The notes under the pieces: model-generated | What the model saw: the letters and a program-made list of their open reading frames with translations, nothing else | What the model was told of the DNA's origin: nothing | Databases searched by the model: none | Part shown: positions 8,027-16,898 of the stretch, one piece after another | Position numbering within the stretch: position 1 is the first letter of the stretch | How the letters are laid out: each line of letters opens with the position of its first letter | Assembly: GCA_022820365.1 (NCBI GenBank) | Contig: JAJEFO010000058.1 | Coordinates: forward strand, 1-55,815 | DNA length: 55,815 bases | Reading direction: 5' to 3' | From: Silicimonas sp. | GTDB taxonomy: Bacteria > Pseudomonadota > Alphaproteobacteria > Rhodobacterales > Rhodobacteraceae | Translations under genes and position numbers: made by a program

Positions 8027-8749
8027 ATGACGGTGCCCGACTTGCTTACTCCCGAACTGTTCCGCTTCCTGCGGGAGCTGCGTGAAAACAACAACAAGGA
8101 ATGGTTCACGGACAACAAGCCGCGATTTCGTGAAGCCGTGCAGCTGCCGATGATCGGCTTCATCGAGACAATGGCGCCATGGCTGGCGGAAAACGCGCCC
8201 GCCTTCGTCGCCGACACCCGTCTCAACGGAGGGTCGCTGTTCCGCATCTATCGCGACACCCGCTTCAGCGCCGACAAGACCCCCTACAAGACAAATGTCG
8301 GCTGCCACTTCCGGCATCGCGCAGGCAAGGATGCCCACGCCCCGGGCTTCTACGTCCACATCGCGCCGGACGAGGTGTTCTTTGGCGGCGGGATATGGAT
8401 GCCGCCAACACCGGTCCTGAACCGGATTCGCGACGCAATAGTCGAAGAACCCCGGCAGTGGCGGGCAACCCTGCGGGCGCGGGCTTTCACTAAAGTGCAC
8501 GGCGCGTTGCGAGATGCCGGCTCCTTGAAGAATGCTCCGCGTGGTTACCCAATCGATCACCCCTGCCTTGAAGACCTCAAGCGCAAGTCGCTGTTTGCAT
8601 TTGCCAGTTGCACCGAAACACAGGTTTGTGCCGACGATTTCCCCGAACGCGTGGCAGAAGCCTTTGAAGCGCTGTCGCCATTGATGAAGTTCATGGTCGA
8701 TGCTCTGGGCTTGGACTGGGAGCACAGCCGAGACCCGATGTTCGCCTGA
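8027..8749 (+). CDS. DUF2461 domain-containing protein
   Basis: A 240-residue cytosolic protein of the DUF2461/TIGR02453 family. The family pattern is clear: an N-terminal LFRFLRELRENNNKEWFTDNK, then GGSLFRIYRDTRFSADKTPYKTN, the most conserved block, then FYVHIAPDEVFFGGGIWMP and a C-terminal acidic helix. The function of the family is unknown. ATG 8027 is preceded by a TTGGAG ribosome site. The gene stands alone, in a different transcription unit from the TA pair upstream. Confidence 0.9.
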   Translation: MTVPDLLTPELFRFLRELRENNNKEWFTDNKPRFREAVQLPMIGFIETMAPWLAENAPAFVADTRLNGGSLFRIYRDTRFSADKTPYKTNVGCHFRHRAGKDAHAPGFYVHIAPDEVFFGGGIWMPPTPVLNRIRDAIVEEPRQWRATLRARAFTKVHGALRDAGSLKNAPRGYPIDHPCLEDLKRKSLFAFASCTETQVCADDFPERVAEAFEALSPLMKFMVDALGLDWEHSRDPMFA

Positions 8750-8763
8750 ACCGCTCAGGGCGG

Positions 8764-8818
8764 CTGGATCGTTCTCCTGCCTCGCTGGCACTCGCGGAAT
8801 TCATCCAGAGTGTTTTTT
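8764..8818 (+). terminator. Possible terminator after the DUF2461 gene
   Basis: Nested pairing CTGGAT (8764-8769) with ATCCAG (8803-8808) and CACTC (8789-8793) with GAGTG (8808-8812) is followed by six T (8813-8818). The stems are short and the loops long, so this is at best a weak intrinsic terminator. The opposing gene ends at 8839, so a terminator here would suit both. Confidence 0.3.
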
Positions 8819-8838
8819 AAGGATTGAAGCCTGAATGC

Positions 8839-9066
8839 TCATTCGTCCAGGCGTTCGCCCGAATTACCCTGGTGGTCTTCTGGATCAAACTTCACGAAGA
8901 ATTCGTACGCCAGATAGACCGCAAGGGCGAAGATCAGAATGAACCAGAACGGGCTGTTCCAGTAGAGTTCGAGAAGGCTCCAGCCAAAGCAAAAACCAGA
9001 GATCGCGACCCGCCGCCATAACGGCCGGAAGAACGGATTGTGCAGCCCGAGCGGATCCCGTCTCAA
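8839..9066 (-). CDS. Small conserved membrane protein
   Basis: A 75-residue protein, RRDPLGLHNPFFRPLWRR followed by two closely spaced hydrophobic segments (about 21-38 and 40-58) and an acidic tail with KFDPEDHQGNSGE. The N-terminal DPLGL-NPFFRPLWRR signature is one I associate with short hypothetical membrane proteins of Rhodobacteraceae. The start is TTG 9066 with GAGGGAG 7 nt upstream; no ATG fits. It precedes nothing on its strand and follows the inositol dehydrogenase-like gene after 43 bp, so it may not share its promoter. The function is unknown. Confidence 0.7.
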   Translation of the reverse strand: MRRDPLGLHNPFFRPLWRRVAISGFCFGWSLLELYWNSPFWFILIFALAVYLAYEFFVKFDPEDHQGNSGERLDE

Positions 9067-9109
9067 TTCGCGGCTCCCTCGGGCAACGGAGTCCTCAATC
9101 CCGACAGAT

Positions 9110-10114
9110 TCATTCCATCACCTCATCTATCGCAACCGTGCGACTCTCGGCAACAGAGACGTTTGCGGCTTCCGCCAGGACAAGTGCCATCAGGCCGTCA
9201 TGTCCGGACACCGGCGGTGCCGTCGCGGATTCAACGACTTGCACGAATGCGCTGATCTCGTCCGCATAGGCCGCTTCGTAGCGTTCCATGAAAAAGTTCT
9301 GGAGCGGCGGGCGCACATAACCGTCCGACGTAGCTGTCTCGACACGCGCCTCGTGCACGTTGTCGGCGGATGCCATGCCATCTGATCCCAGAACCTCGAT
9401 CCGCTGATCGTAACCGTAAGCGGCGCGTCTCGAATTCGAAATCACGCACTGCCGTCCGGAACCGGTCTTCAGGAGGACGTTCGCGCTGTCAAAATCCCCG
9501 GCTTCGCCAATGGCCGGGTCGACCAGGACCGAGCCCTGGGCAAAGACGCTTTCGATCTCCTCGTCCAGAAGCCAGCGCGCCATGTCAAAGTCATGGATCG
9601 TCATGTCCCGGAAGATGCCGCCGGAGCGCCTGATGTAGTCGATCGGCGGTGGCCCGGGGTCGCGCGACGTGATCGTGACCATCTCCACATTCCCGATGCG
9701 GCCTTCGGCGATCACCGACTTCAACGCCTTGAAATCCTTGTCGAAGCGCCGGTTGAACCCGATCATCAATGTCGCTCCCTCCGCCTCGACCACGTCAAGG
9801 CAAGCGCGGACCCTTTTGACGGAGAGGTCCACGGGCTTCTCGCAGAATATGGCCTTTCCGGCACGCGCAAGGAGCTCGATCTGTTCCGCATGCAGGTCGG
9901 TTGGCGTGCAGATCAGGACCGCATCGATGTCATCAGCTTCCGCGCACGCCTCGACCGTCCTGAACTCGCAACCGTATGCGGCCTGAATGGCGTCGGCAGC
10001 GGCGGCCACGGGATCATGGACAGCCACTAGCTCCGCGGTGTCGTTTGCGGCAATCGCGCGCGCATGCACCTGGCCGATCCGGCCCGCCCCAAGAATGGCA
10101 AGTCGCACCGCCAT
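9110..10114 (-). CDS. iolG: Gfo/Idh/MocA family oxidoreductase, probable inositol 2-dehydrogenase
   Basis: A 334-residue NAD(P)-dependent dehydrogenase. The Rossmann fold has LGAGRIGQVHA (residues 8-18); EKP at 92-94 provides the catalytic Lys93, and GGIFRDMTIHDFDMARWL gives Asp170 and His174. This is the Lys-Asp-His set of myo-inositol dehydrogenases, and the P-P-I-DYI-RSGGIF segment is typical of IolG. It would oxidise myo-inositol or a related inositol to the inosose. No other iol genes are in the window, so the true substrate could be another cyclitol or sugar. ATG 10114 has GGAG about 10 nt upstream. The gene is divergent from mnmH, with 104 bp between them. Confidence 0.82.
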   Translation of the reverse strand: MAVRLAILGAGRIGQVHARAIAANDTAELVAVHDPVAAAADAIQAAYGCEFRTVEACAEADDIDAVLICTPTDLHAEQIELLARAGKAIFCEKPVDLSVKRVRACLDVVEAEGATLMIGFNRRFDKDFKALKSVIAEGRIGNVEMVTITSRDPGPPPIDYIRRSGGIFRDMTIHDFDMARWLLDEEIESVFAQGSVLVDPAIGEAGDFDSANVLLKTGSGRQCVISNSRRAAYGYDQRIEVLGSDGMASADNVHEARVETATSDGYVRPPLQNFFMERYEAAYADEISAFVQVVESATAPPVSGHDGLMALVLAEAANVSVAESRTVAIDEVME

Positions 10115-10218
10115 CAGTGAGTGTCTCCTGCAGTCATGACCATGCCGCTCAGGCAATCTCGCCGCATGGTCGCCGTCAAGTCGAATCGCACCGTGCCCGG
10201 CAACGCGGCTTTTCGGCA

Positions 10219-11298
10219 ATGTCCCGAGACTGTATGCACGTGTTCATGGGGTTCGAACTCAAGTCACTGGTCAACGGCGTGTCGGGTTTCGACATGGTGA
10301 TCGACGTAAGGTCGCCATCGGAATTCGCGGAGGACCGCATTCCCGGTGCCGTCAGCATGCCTGTCCTCAGTGATGCGGAACGGGCACATGTAGGCAAGAT
10401 ATACACTCAGGAGAGTGCCTTCAAGGCGAAGAAGATCGGAGCCGCGCTGGTTGCGCGAAATGCCGCGCGGCATATCGAGGGGCAGTTGGCGGAAATGGGC
10501 GGCGGATGGAGACCGCTCGTCTATTGCTGGAGAGGCGGGCAGCGTTCCGCGTCATTTGCGTCGATCCTGTCACAGATCGGCTGGCGGGCGGAGACTGTCG
10601 AAGGCGGCTATTCGAGCTATCGGCGACTTGTCGTGCAGCTGCTGTACGAAACGGCGCTTCCTTCATCCGTCGTGCTTCTTGACGGGAACACCGGCACGGC
10701 GAAGACCGAGGTGCTCAATCGTGCCGCAGAGAATGGTGTACAGGCCATCGACCTGGAAAGGCTGGCCAATCATCGGGGCTCGGTGCTTGGAGGCCAGGGA
10801 GTGCAACCCAGCCAGAAGTGGTTCGAGAGCTGCCTGGCGGCAGAGGTGGCCGCTCTGGATCCGGACAGACCTGTCGTCATCGAGGCCGAAAGCAGCAAGG
10901 TTGGAATGCTCAGCATTCCGCCGCGCGTGTTCGAGGCCATGAAATCGGCGTGCCGCATAAGGATCGAGGCACCTGTCTCCGCGCGCGCCGGTTACCTCAC
11001 GCGAGCGTACCAGGATCTGGTCAGCGACAAGATTCTGCTGCTTGAACGGCTGGATCGGCTCCAGCGTCTTCAGGGCAGGGAGAAGGTTGCACATTGGAAG
11101 GCGCTTGCCGATGCTGGGTCATATAAGGAACTCGCTGAGGAATTGATCCGCGATCATTACGATCCGAGATACGCAAAGGTGCGTGGCCGGCGCTCGATGG
11201 GACCGGAATCCGTAATCGCGGCGGAGAGCCTCGGCGACAAGGATCTGGACCGACTGGCAGGGAAGGTCGGGGAACTGGTCAGTCGACCCGGACCTTGA
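10219..11298 (+). CDS. mnmH: tRNA 2-selenouridine synthase (MnmH/SelU)
   Basis: A 359-residue enzyme that converts 2-thiouridine to 2-selenouridine at the wobble position of tRNAs for Lys, Glu and Gln, using selenophosphate. The N-terminal rhodanese domain has VIDVRSPSEFAEDRIPGA and the catalytic Cys103 in VYCWRGGQRS. It is followed by a P-loop-like LDGNTGTAKTEVL (156-163), with Ala in place of the usual Gly before Lys. EAESSKVG and the C-terminal helical region complete the family. Three in-frame ATGs (10219, 10234, 10246) could serve and none has a clear ribosome site; I took the first. It ends 20 bp inside the convergent selD gene, the source of its selenium donor. Confidence 0.93.
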   Translation: MSRDCMHVFMGFELKSLVNGVSGFDMVIDVRSPSEFAEDRIPGAVSMPVLSDAERAHVGKIYTQESAFKAKKIGAALVARNAARHIEGQLAEMGGGWRPLVYCWRGGQRSASFASILSQIGWRAETVEGGYSSYRRLVVQLLYETALPSSVVLLDGNTGTAKTEVLNRAAENGVQAIDLERLANHRGSVLGGQGVQPSQKWFESCLAAEVAALDPDRPVVIEAESSKVGMLSIPPRVFEAMKSACRIRIEAPVSARAGYLTRAYQDLVSDKILLLERLDRLQRLQGREKVAHWKALADAGSYKELAEELIRDHYDPRYAKVRGRRSMGPESVIAAESLGDKDLDRLAGKVGELVSRPGP

Positions 11299-13435
11299 CC
11301 TCGCGCTTGGGCTCGAAGGTGCCAATTATCCTGGCATCGTGCCCCATGTCGCGCACCGCGCGCAGGACGGTCTTCGTGTCATCCGGAGGCAGCGCGGCAA
11401 GCAGACCGCCGGCGGTCTGCGGGTCGAACAGCAGGTCGCCTCGACCGCCGTCACGGAGGTCGATGCTGGCGGCCGCGCGGTTCGCGGGCCAGATCGAGGA
11501 TCGCGTCCCGGCCGCGCAGAGGGCTTCGGCGCCGTCGTAAATCGGGATGTCGTCAAGGGCAATGCGCGCCGTCAGTCCGGATGCTTCCGCCATTCGGCCA
11601 AGATGTCCCGCCAGGCCGAAACCCGTCACGTCCGTCATGGCCGAGGCGCAGCCGGCCAGCAGGCGAGCGGCGTCCCCTTGGGAAGCCGCCATGGTTTGCA
11701 GGGTGGCAGCAACATCATCCCCGTTGGCGTCGCCTGCCATCTCTCCGGCCAAAAGCGTTCCGGAGCCGATGGGCCGGGTAATGAGCAGGGAGTGACCAGC
11801 CTGTGCGCCTGCCAAGGTGATTGCCTTGCCACGGGTTAGGCCCGTAACCGTGAACCCGATGACCATTTCAGCGCCGATCGTGCTGTGTCCGCCCGCGAGT
11901 GCGGCACCGGCGCCTTGGAACACTTCGGACGCTGCATGCATGATTTCGAAGAGCCAGGACCTTTGCAGGCCCTCGGCCATGGGAGGCAGCGTGACCTGAG
12001 CAAACGCGGCTTGCGGCTCGGCTCCCATGGCCCAGACGTCGCCAAGTGCGTGAAGCGCGGAGATGCGGGCGAACAGCCATGGGTCATTCCAGAATGCGCG
12101 CAAGTGATCGGTCGTGACCACTTGTCGTGTTTCGCCGGTACCGAGAATGGCCGCATCGTCGCCGGGTCCAAGCTCGACATCTGCCCGATCGTGTTCTGGC
12201 AGGTCGGCAAGCACCGAATCGAGCACCCCTGATCCGATCTTTGAGCCGCAGCCGGTACAAAGCGGCTTCGGCCCGAGAGCCAGGTCCACGCCTTCGGCGC
12301 GCGTGCCGGGCAATTCCGGGGCCTTCATTTCCGGCAGGGTGTTCAGCTTGTCCATGAAGACACGGTCAATCCGGTCCTTCCAGCGCCAGACCCAGTCTCC
12401 CGTGACGAGCATTCCCCACTTGTCGGCCAGTGCGGACTTGCGTCCCAGCGAAACAAGCTTCAGGTAGTGCGACTGCGGCCGGAAGGCGCTCAGTTCCGTG
12501 CCAGATACTGCGGCACGAAGGTTGGCTGTCAGGACAGGCGCGGCGCGCACGGCGAATACCCCTGCTTTTGGTCTCGGCGCATGTTCCATATGCGCGCAGT
12601 CTCCGACCGCGAAGATCGCCGGATCCGTTGTCGACTGCAGCGTTGCTCCAACCGTTACGAAGCCGTCTTTCAGGTCAAGCCCGGTTTCCTCAAGCCAAGG
12701 GAAGGGCCTTGCCCCGGCCGCGCCGACCGCCAGTTTCGTGGGCAGTTCCCGACCGTCATCAAGGACAACTGCATCCGGCAGAACCTCGCTGACCTGGTAG
12801 TTCTGGATCAACTCAATGCCCTGCCTCGACAACTCGGCCAAGAGCCTCGCGCGGGAAGACCTGGCCATGCCGACAAGCGGGACGCCCGTTTCGATGACCC
12901 GAATTTCTCCACTGTCCAAGGAGTGCCGCATGGCCATGGCAAGCTCTGTACCGCCCACGCCACCGCCGATTACCGTCACTGGACCTCCGCCTTCTTCAAG
13001 ATGCCGGATCCAGCGTGTGGCAAAGGGTCCAAGCGGCTTGGCGGCGATGCCATGCTCCGAGAACCCCGGAAGTTCAGGCATGTCCGACGTGATGCCTATG
13101 TCCAGCGATGCGACGTCGTAGGCCACGGGCGGGCGACTCTCGATCGAAAGCGTGCGTTCTGTCCGGTCAATGCCCGTGACATGTCCAAATATCATGCGGG
13201 CGTCGGCAAACCTTGCCAGCCGGACAAGGTCGATCTCCAGCGCGTCACGTGGATAGTGACCCGCCACGAAGCCTGGCAACATGCCGGTATAGGGCGCGGT
13301 GGCGCACGGGTTGATGACGGTCAAGCGTGCGCCGGGCATCGGGTTCATGCCCCAGCTGCGGAGCAGGAGGGCATGGGTGTGGCCTCCGCCAATCAGGGCG
13401 ACTTCCTTGGTCAGGGGCAGGGGCAGGGCGTGCAT
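11279..13435 (-). CDS. selD: Selenide, water dikinase fused to an N-terminal FAD/NAD(P) oxidoreductase domain
   Basis: A 718-residue fusion. Residues 1-370 form a pyridine nucleotide-disulfide oxidoreductase-like half (IGGGHTH at 15-21, APYTGMLPG, a second dinucleotide fold at VTVIGGGVGGTE, and FAVGDCAHM). Residues about 385-718 are SelD, which makes selenophosphate from selenide and ATP. SelD landmarks are GCGSK with catalytic Cys396 and Lys399 (the second Cys of E. coli GCGCK is Ser here), GPGDDAAI, TTDHLRAFWNDP, and GHSTIGAEM. The oxidoreductase half may supply reduced selenium. With mnmH alongside, and no selA/selB visible, the product is probably used for tRNA modification. ATG 13435 starts the known fusion N terminus. 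Confidence 0.93.
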   Translation of the reverse strand: MHALPLPLTKEVALIGGGHTHALLLRSWGMNPMPGARLTVINPCATAPYTGMLPGFVAGHYPRDALEIDLVRLARFADARMIFGHVTGIDRTERTLSIESRPPVAYDVASLDIGITSDMPELPGFSEHGIAAKPLGPFATRWIRHLEEGGGPVTVIGGGVGGTELAMAMRHSLDSGEIRVIETGVPLVGMARSSRARLLAELSRQGIELIQNYQVSEVLPDAVVLDDGRELPTKLAVGAAGARPFPWLEETGLDLKDGFVTVGATLQSTTDPAIFAVGDCAHMEHAPRPKAGVFAVRAAPVLTANLRAAVSGTELSAFRPQSHYLKLVSLGRKSALADKWGMLVTGDWVWRWKDRIDRVFMDKLNTLPEMKAPELPGTRAEGVDLALGPKPLCTGCGSKIGSGVLDSVLADLPEHDRADVELGPGDDAAILGTGETRQVVTTDHLRAFWNDPWLFARISALHALGDVWAMGAEPQAAFAQVTLPPMAEGLQRSWLFEIMHAASEVFQGAGAALAGGHSTIGAEMVIGFTVTGLTRGKAITLAGAQAGHSLLITRPIGSGTLLAGEMAGDANGDDVAATLQTMAASQGDAARLLAGCASAMTDVTGFGLAGHLGRMAEASGLTARIALDDIPIYDGAEALCAAGTRSSIWPANRAAASIDLRDGGRGDLLFDPQTAGGLLAALPPDDTKTVLRAVRDMGHDARIIGTFEPKREVKVRVD

Positions 13436-13474
13436 GGGAATTCCCTAGCCTGATGCCGACGGCTTGGCGAGCAC

Positions 13475-14509
13475 TCAGTATCCACTCATCTCGAGATAGC
13501 CTTCGCCGGAATGGCTTCCGCTGGCCCGGACTGGACCTTCCCAGTAGGAAATTTCCGTGCCCATCCAGCTTTGCGGGTATATCGCCTCGGCGCGGATTGC
13601 GATGCCTCGCGCCTCGTGCACAATGTCCCAGACTACCGGGAGCTGCTGTCCGGCAACCTCTGCCCATTCGACCGGAGTCATCTCAAGAGAACCGACCCGA
13701 AGCGGCTCGGGCAATCCGTCCGCGGCAATCCAGGTGCCGACAACATATGCGCCTCTCGCAAGGTCGCGCAGACGATAGACCATCAGTTTTTCGCCACCTG
13801 AGAGGTGGAGCGAAACCCAGTCCCAACCGGTCTGGTCCGGGGCAAGCGGCTGGGAGGACCACTCCCGGTCCAGCCAGGCCCGTCCCGTGACGTGAACCTC
13901 GCCCTCTGGCAGGGTCAGCGTGCCTGATGCCGAATAGAACGGCTGCGAGTAATAGTGGCTGGCCTGTCCCACGAACGACTTGACCGAGAATCCGTGTTCG
14001 CCCTGCGGCACGAACGGTCCGTTGCTCGACAGGTCGAGGTCGTATCGGAATTCATGGCTTTGGGCCGTAACGCTCACGGTTGCCAGATCTGGGCCAGCCA
14101 AGCGCCACTCGTCGATAAACGCCTCGAACGGCGCTGCCGTCACGCGGGCCTGGCCGATGCCGCCGCGTGCCAGGCGCTCCGAAAAGAGGTGTCCGGCCGG
14201 TGTGGAAACGGCTGCATGCCCCATCCACATCTGGTCATCCGGCTCGCCGTTCGGCGAAAGCGCGATTCGGAAAAGCGTCCATTGGATTCCGTAATCAGTG
14301 CCCTCGGCATCCTTGAGATTTGCGGTCACGTACCACCATTCGATGCGAAACTCAGGGTGCGAGCCATGGTCGTCCGGAAAGGTGAAGCGCGTCGCCGGGT
14401 CGGGCAGGGCGTAGCCCTCGGATGTCTGCCCAAGCTCGGAAAGGCCCTGGGCCATGGCCAGGGAATGCGTGATGCAGAACAGCAACGGCAGAAGTGCTCT
14501 AGCGTTCAT
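13475..14509 (-). CDS. Secreted lipocalin-like protein, CrtC/AttH family
   Basis: A 344-residue protein with a signal peptide (MNARALLPLLFCITHSLAMA, cleavage before Q) and two lipocalin-like beta-barrel halves. Family marks are HPEFRIEWWYVTANL, YGIQWTLFR, the centre GHAAVS, FVGQASHYYSQPFYSASG and RAWLDREWSSQPL..GWDWVSLHL. These belong to the carotenoid 1,2-hydratase/AttH superfamily. The gene begins 11 bp inside the permease gene upstream and so is translationally coupled to it. Genes of this type regularly accompany an FtsX-like permease and a LolD-like ATPase, which suggests a periplasmic partner of a lipid or lipoprotein handling system. An actual hydratase activity is not implied. Confidence 0.85.
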   Translation of the reverse strand: MNARALLPLLFCITHSLAMAQGLSELGQTSEGYALPDPATRFTFPDDHGSHPEFRIEWWYVTANLKDAEGTDYGIQWTLFRIALSPNGEPDDQMWMGHAAVSTPAGHLFSERLARGGIGQARVTAAPFEAFIDEWRLAGPDLATVSVTAQSHEFRYDLDLSSNGPFVPQGEHGFSVKSFVGQASHYYSQPFYSASGTLTLPEGEVHVTGRAWLDREWSSQPLAPDQTGWDWVSLHLSGGEKLMVYRLRDLARGAYVVGTWIAADGLPEPLRVGSLEMTPVEWAEVAGQQLPVVWDIVHEARGIAIRAEAIYPQSWMGTEISYWEGPVRASGSHSGEGYLEMSGY

Positions 14510-16898
14510 GACTGAACACCCTGTTGAGATCCGCAGCCGGACGCTTGGCGAGCTGGTACGCAGGCCAGATGCTCGCAAGCCCGGCTGCCCCGAGGGACAA
14601 CGCTCCGAGCACGGCCCAGTCCAGCGGAAAGAGATGCATCGGCAATCGCCAACCGAACGCCTCGACATTGATGATCGCCAGCAGCATCCATGCGAGAACA
14701 AGGCCGACGGGCAGTGCGAACGTGAAGGTGAGTGCCGCGAGAACCAGTGCGCGGATGAATTCGAGCTTTCCAAGAGTGGTCCGGGTGAGACCAAGCGCCC
14801 AGGCGGGCGCAAGTTGCGGCAGACGCATCGAGGCAAGCGTGAGGAGGCTCGTCAGGATGGCCACGCCCGCGACGGCGAGTGTAAGGAAGTTGAGGGCGGC
14901 CGTGACGGCAAAAGTCCGTTCGAAGACGGACAGCGAAAACTCCTTGATCGCGCCCTGGTCGGTTATTCTGTCCTCGGGCAAGCCGAATTCCTCGGTTAGC
15001 GCGGCCGTGAGGGTCTCCCTGTTCTGCTCAGGCACGAGGATGCCAAAATCTGAGCGGTCCACGTCTGGATAGTGGCGAGTAAGGGCATCGAGCGGCAGGA
15101 CGACCTGTCCCAAGGGATTGCCGTAGTCGCTGTAGATGCCGATGACTGTCGCCGTCCATCCGCCGGGCAGGGGCAGTCGGTCTCCTAGCGACATTTCCTC
15201 TCGTCGGGCAAGTTGCTCGTTGACCAACGCGCCCGTGCCCGCCGCAAGCTGGCGCCAGGTATCTGGCAGGGCCGACAGGAGCGGCCAGTTCGCGGCATAG
15301 ATCGGGTGGTCGACCACGCCGTAGATTTCGGCTGGCGCGCCCATGACTTCCGCGTCGACATGCCATATCGGAAGGACGGCGTCGGACCTGTCTTCGAGAA
15401 ACGCCATGAGTGCAGGAATGTCGGCTTCGTCCTCAACCGTAACGTAGAGGTCGCTGACGAGGCGCTGATCGAGCCAGCCAGCAAACGTGGCGCGGAAGCT
15501 CGCGACCATGGTCCCCACGCCGACATTTGCCGCAAGCGCCAGCAGGAGCGCCATGAGCGCCAGCGATAGGCCTGGCAGTTGCTGTCGCGTGTCCGCCCAG
15601 AACCATTGTCCGATCGGTCCGCTTGACCATCGCGCCATGAGAGCGATGAGCGACGACAGGATCATTGGAAGGAAAAGCGCTGCCGCAGTGAGAAAGCCCC
15701 CAACGAGAACGAAGCCGCTTACGAGCCCGCCGCCAACGGTCGCGGCGCCAAGGGCACCAGCCAGGCAAACGGCTGCTCCTCCCGCCTGCCACCGCATGGC
15801 GCGGTCACTGGCCATGATCCATGCGCGCGGACGGGCGGGTGCGAGTGGGGGCATTCTGGCGACGCGCCACAGCCCGTTTGCGGCGGCAACGGCGGTGCCG
15901 ACGCATGCGATGCCTACGCCGCCCAGCCACCAGAGCGGCGAGAGCGTGAGCGCGTCGTTGACGGTCGCGCCGTAGAGACCGCGAAGCGTGGCGGCGACAT
16001 CAGGAAGCAGCGCGGTTGCCATGAGGTATCCGACGACGATGCCCAGCGCACCGGCAACCAGCGCCAACGTCAGCAACTCGGCTATCAGGCACAGGACAAT
16101 GCGGCGCGCGGAAACTCCGAGCGCCCTCAGCGTGCGCAGGACAGGACGGCGCTGCTCGAACGCGAGACCCACTGTGCCGTGGACGATTGCGAGTCCGACC
16201 GCGAAGGACAGGAGCCCGAATGCGGTCAGATTCAGGTGGAAGCTGTCCGTGAGGCGTCCAAGATCGTTTGCCGTGGCTGGCGGCTTGATCGCGAGTTTCG
16301 GTGCCACGGAAGCGAGACCCGGTCGCAGCAACGGCTGGTTCGGCGCCAGAAACAGCCTGCTGAAGCCGGCCAAATTCAGCAGTTCTTGCGCGGTTGTGAT
16401 ATCGGCCAAGACCATGTTTGGAGTCAGGTCTTCGATTACGCGAAGCCTGTCCTTGAGTTCCGGCAGCCGGGTCGCCGTTGCCGGGTTGGCAAGGAGCTTC
16501 CCGTTCGTTCCAATCAGTTCCGGATAGAGGCTCGGATCGACTGCGGCCGCGATGCCTGTGCCCTGCGGAATGGTGAACGGATCCATGCCCAGAAGCCGGA
16601 CGCGACCGCCTTCTGCGGACAGCCAGCCGTCGACAAGCGGGCTGACAAGCCAGCCCGCCTTTCGAAGGGCGGCATAGGTCTTGACCGGAATCACGCCTCC
16701 ATCGGTCCGGACGAGTTCGGAAAGCCCGCCGCCAAGAATGCTGGCGGCCTCTGCATAGGACTTGCGCGCTTCTGCATTGATCGCCTGCACGCCGGACCAG
16801 AGCGCAGTGGCGAGCGAAAGGCCTAGCAAGAGGGTCGCCAGCTGGAACGGGCGGCGTCGCCAGTGGGACAGAAGCGCCGTGAGAACCGTTCCGATCAC
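14499..16898 (-). CDS. ABC transporter permease, FtsX/MacB-like, long form
   Basis: A 799-residue inner-membrane permease with the ten-helix layout of the long FtsX-type proteins. There is one N-terminal helix (about 20-38), a large periplasmic domain, three helices around 225-345, then a second unit with helices around 370-465, another periplasmic domain (about 470-660) and three C-terminal helices. Two FtsX domains are seen, TAFGLLSFAVGLAIVHGTVGLAFEQRR and FLTLAVAGVAILTSLLTLA. Its ATG overlaps the stop of the ATPase gene by 4 bp. It would extract or move hydrophobic molecules across the envelope with the ATPase, using the secreted lipocalin-like protein as acceptor. The substrate is not known. 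Confidence 0.85.
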   Translation of the reverse strand: MIGTVLTALLSHWRRRPFQLATLLLGLSLATALWSGVQAINAEARKSYAEAASILGGGLSELVRTDGGVIPVKTYAALRKAGWLVSPLVDGWLSAEGGRVRLLGMDPFTIPQGTGIAAAVDPSLYPELIGTNGKLLANPATATRLPELKDRLRVIEDLTPNMVLADITTAQELLNLAGFSRLFLAPNQPLLRPGLASVAPKLAIKPPATANDLGRLTDSFHLNLTAFGLLSFAVGLAIVHGTVGLAFEQRRPVLRTLRALGVSARRIVLCLIAELLTLALVAGALGIVVGYLMATALLPDVAATLRGLYGATVNDALTLSPLWWLGGVGIACVGTAVAAANGLWRVARMPPLAPARPRAWIMASDRAMRWQAGGAAVCLAGALGAATVGGGLVSGFVLVGGFLTAAALFLPMILSSLIALMARWSSGPIGQWFWADTRQQLPGLSLALMALLLALAANVGVGTMVASFRATFAGWLDQRLVSDLYVTVEDEADIPALMAFLEDRSDAVLPIWHVDAEVMGAPAEIYGVVDHPIYAANWPLLSALPDTWRQLAAGTGALVNEQLARREEMSLGDRLPLPGGWTATVIGIYSDYGNPLGQVVLPLDALTRHYPDVDRSDFGILVPEQNRETLTAALTEEFGLPEDRITDQGAIKEFSLSVFERTFAVTAALNFLTLAVAGVAILTSLLTLASMRLPQLAPAWALGLTRTTLGKLEFIRALVLAALTFTFALPVGLVLAWMLLAIINVEAFGWRLPMHLFPLDWAVLGALSLGAAGLASIWPAYQLAKRPAADLNRVFSHER

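Noticed and set aside
7147-8247. 366-codon open frame on the minus strand
   Set aside because: It runs antisense through the HigA-like gene and the DUF2461 gene, is rich in Arg and Ser, and shows no domain; it is a shadow frame.
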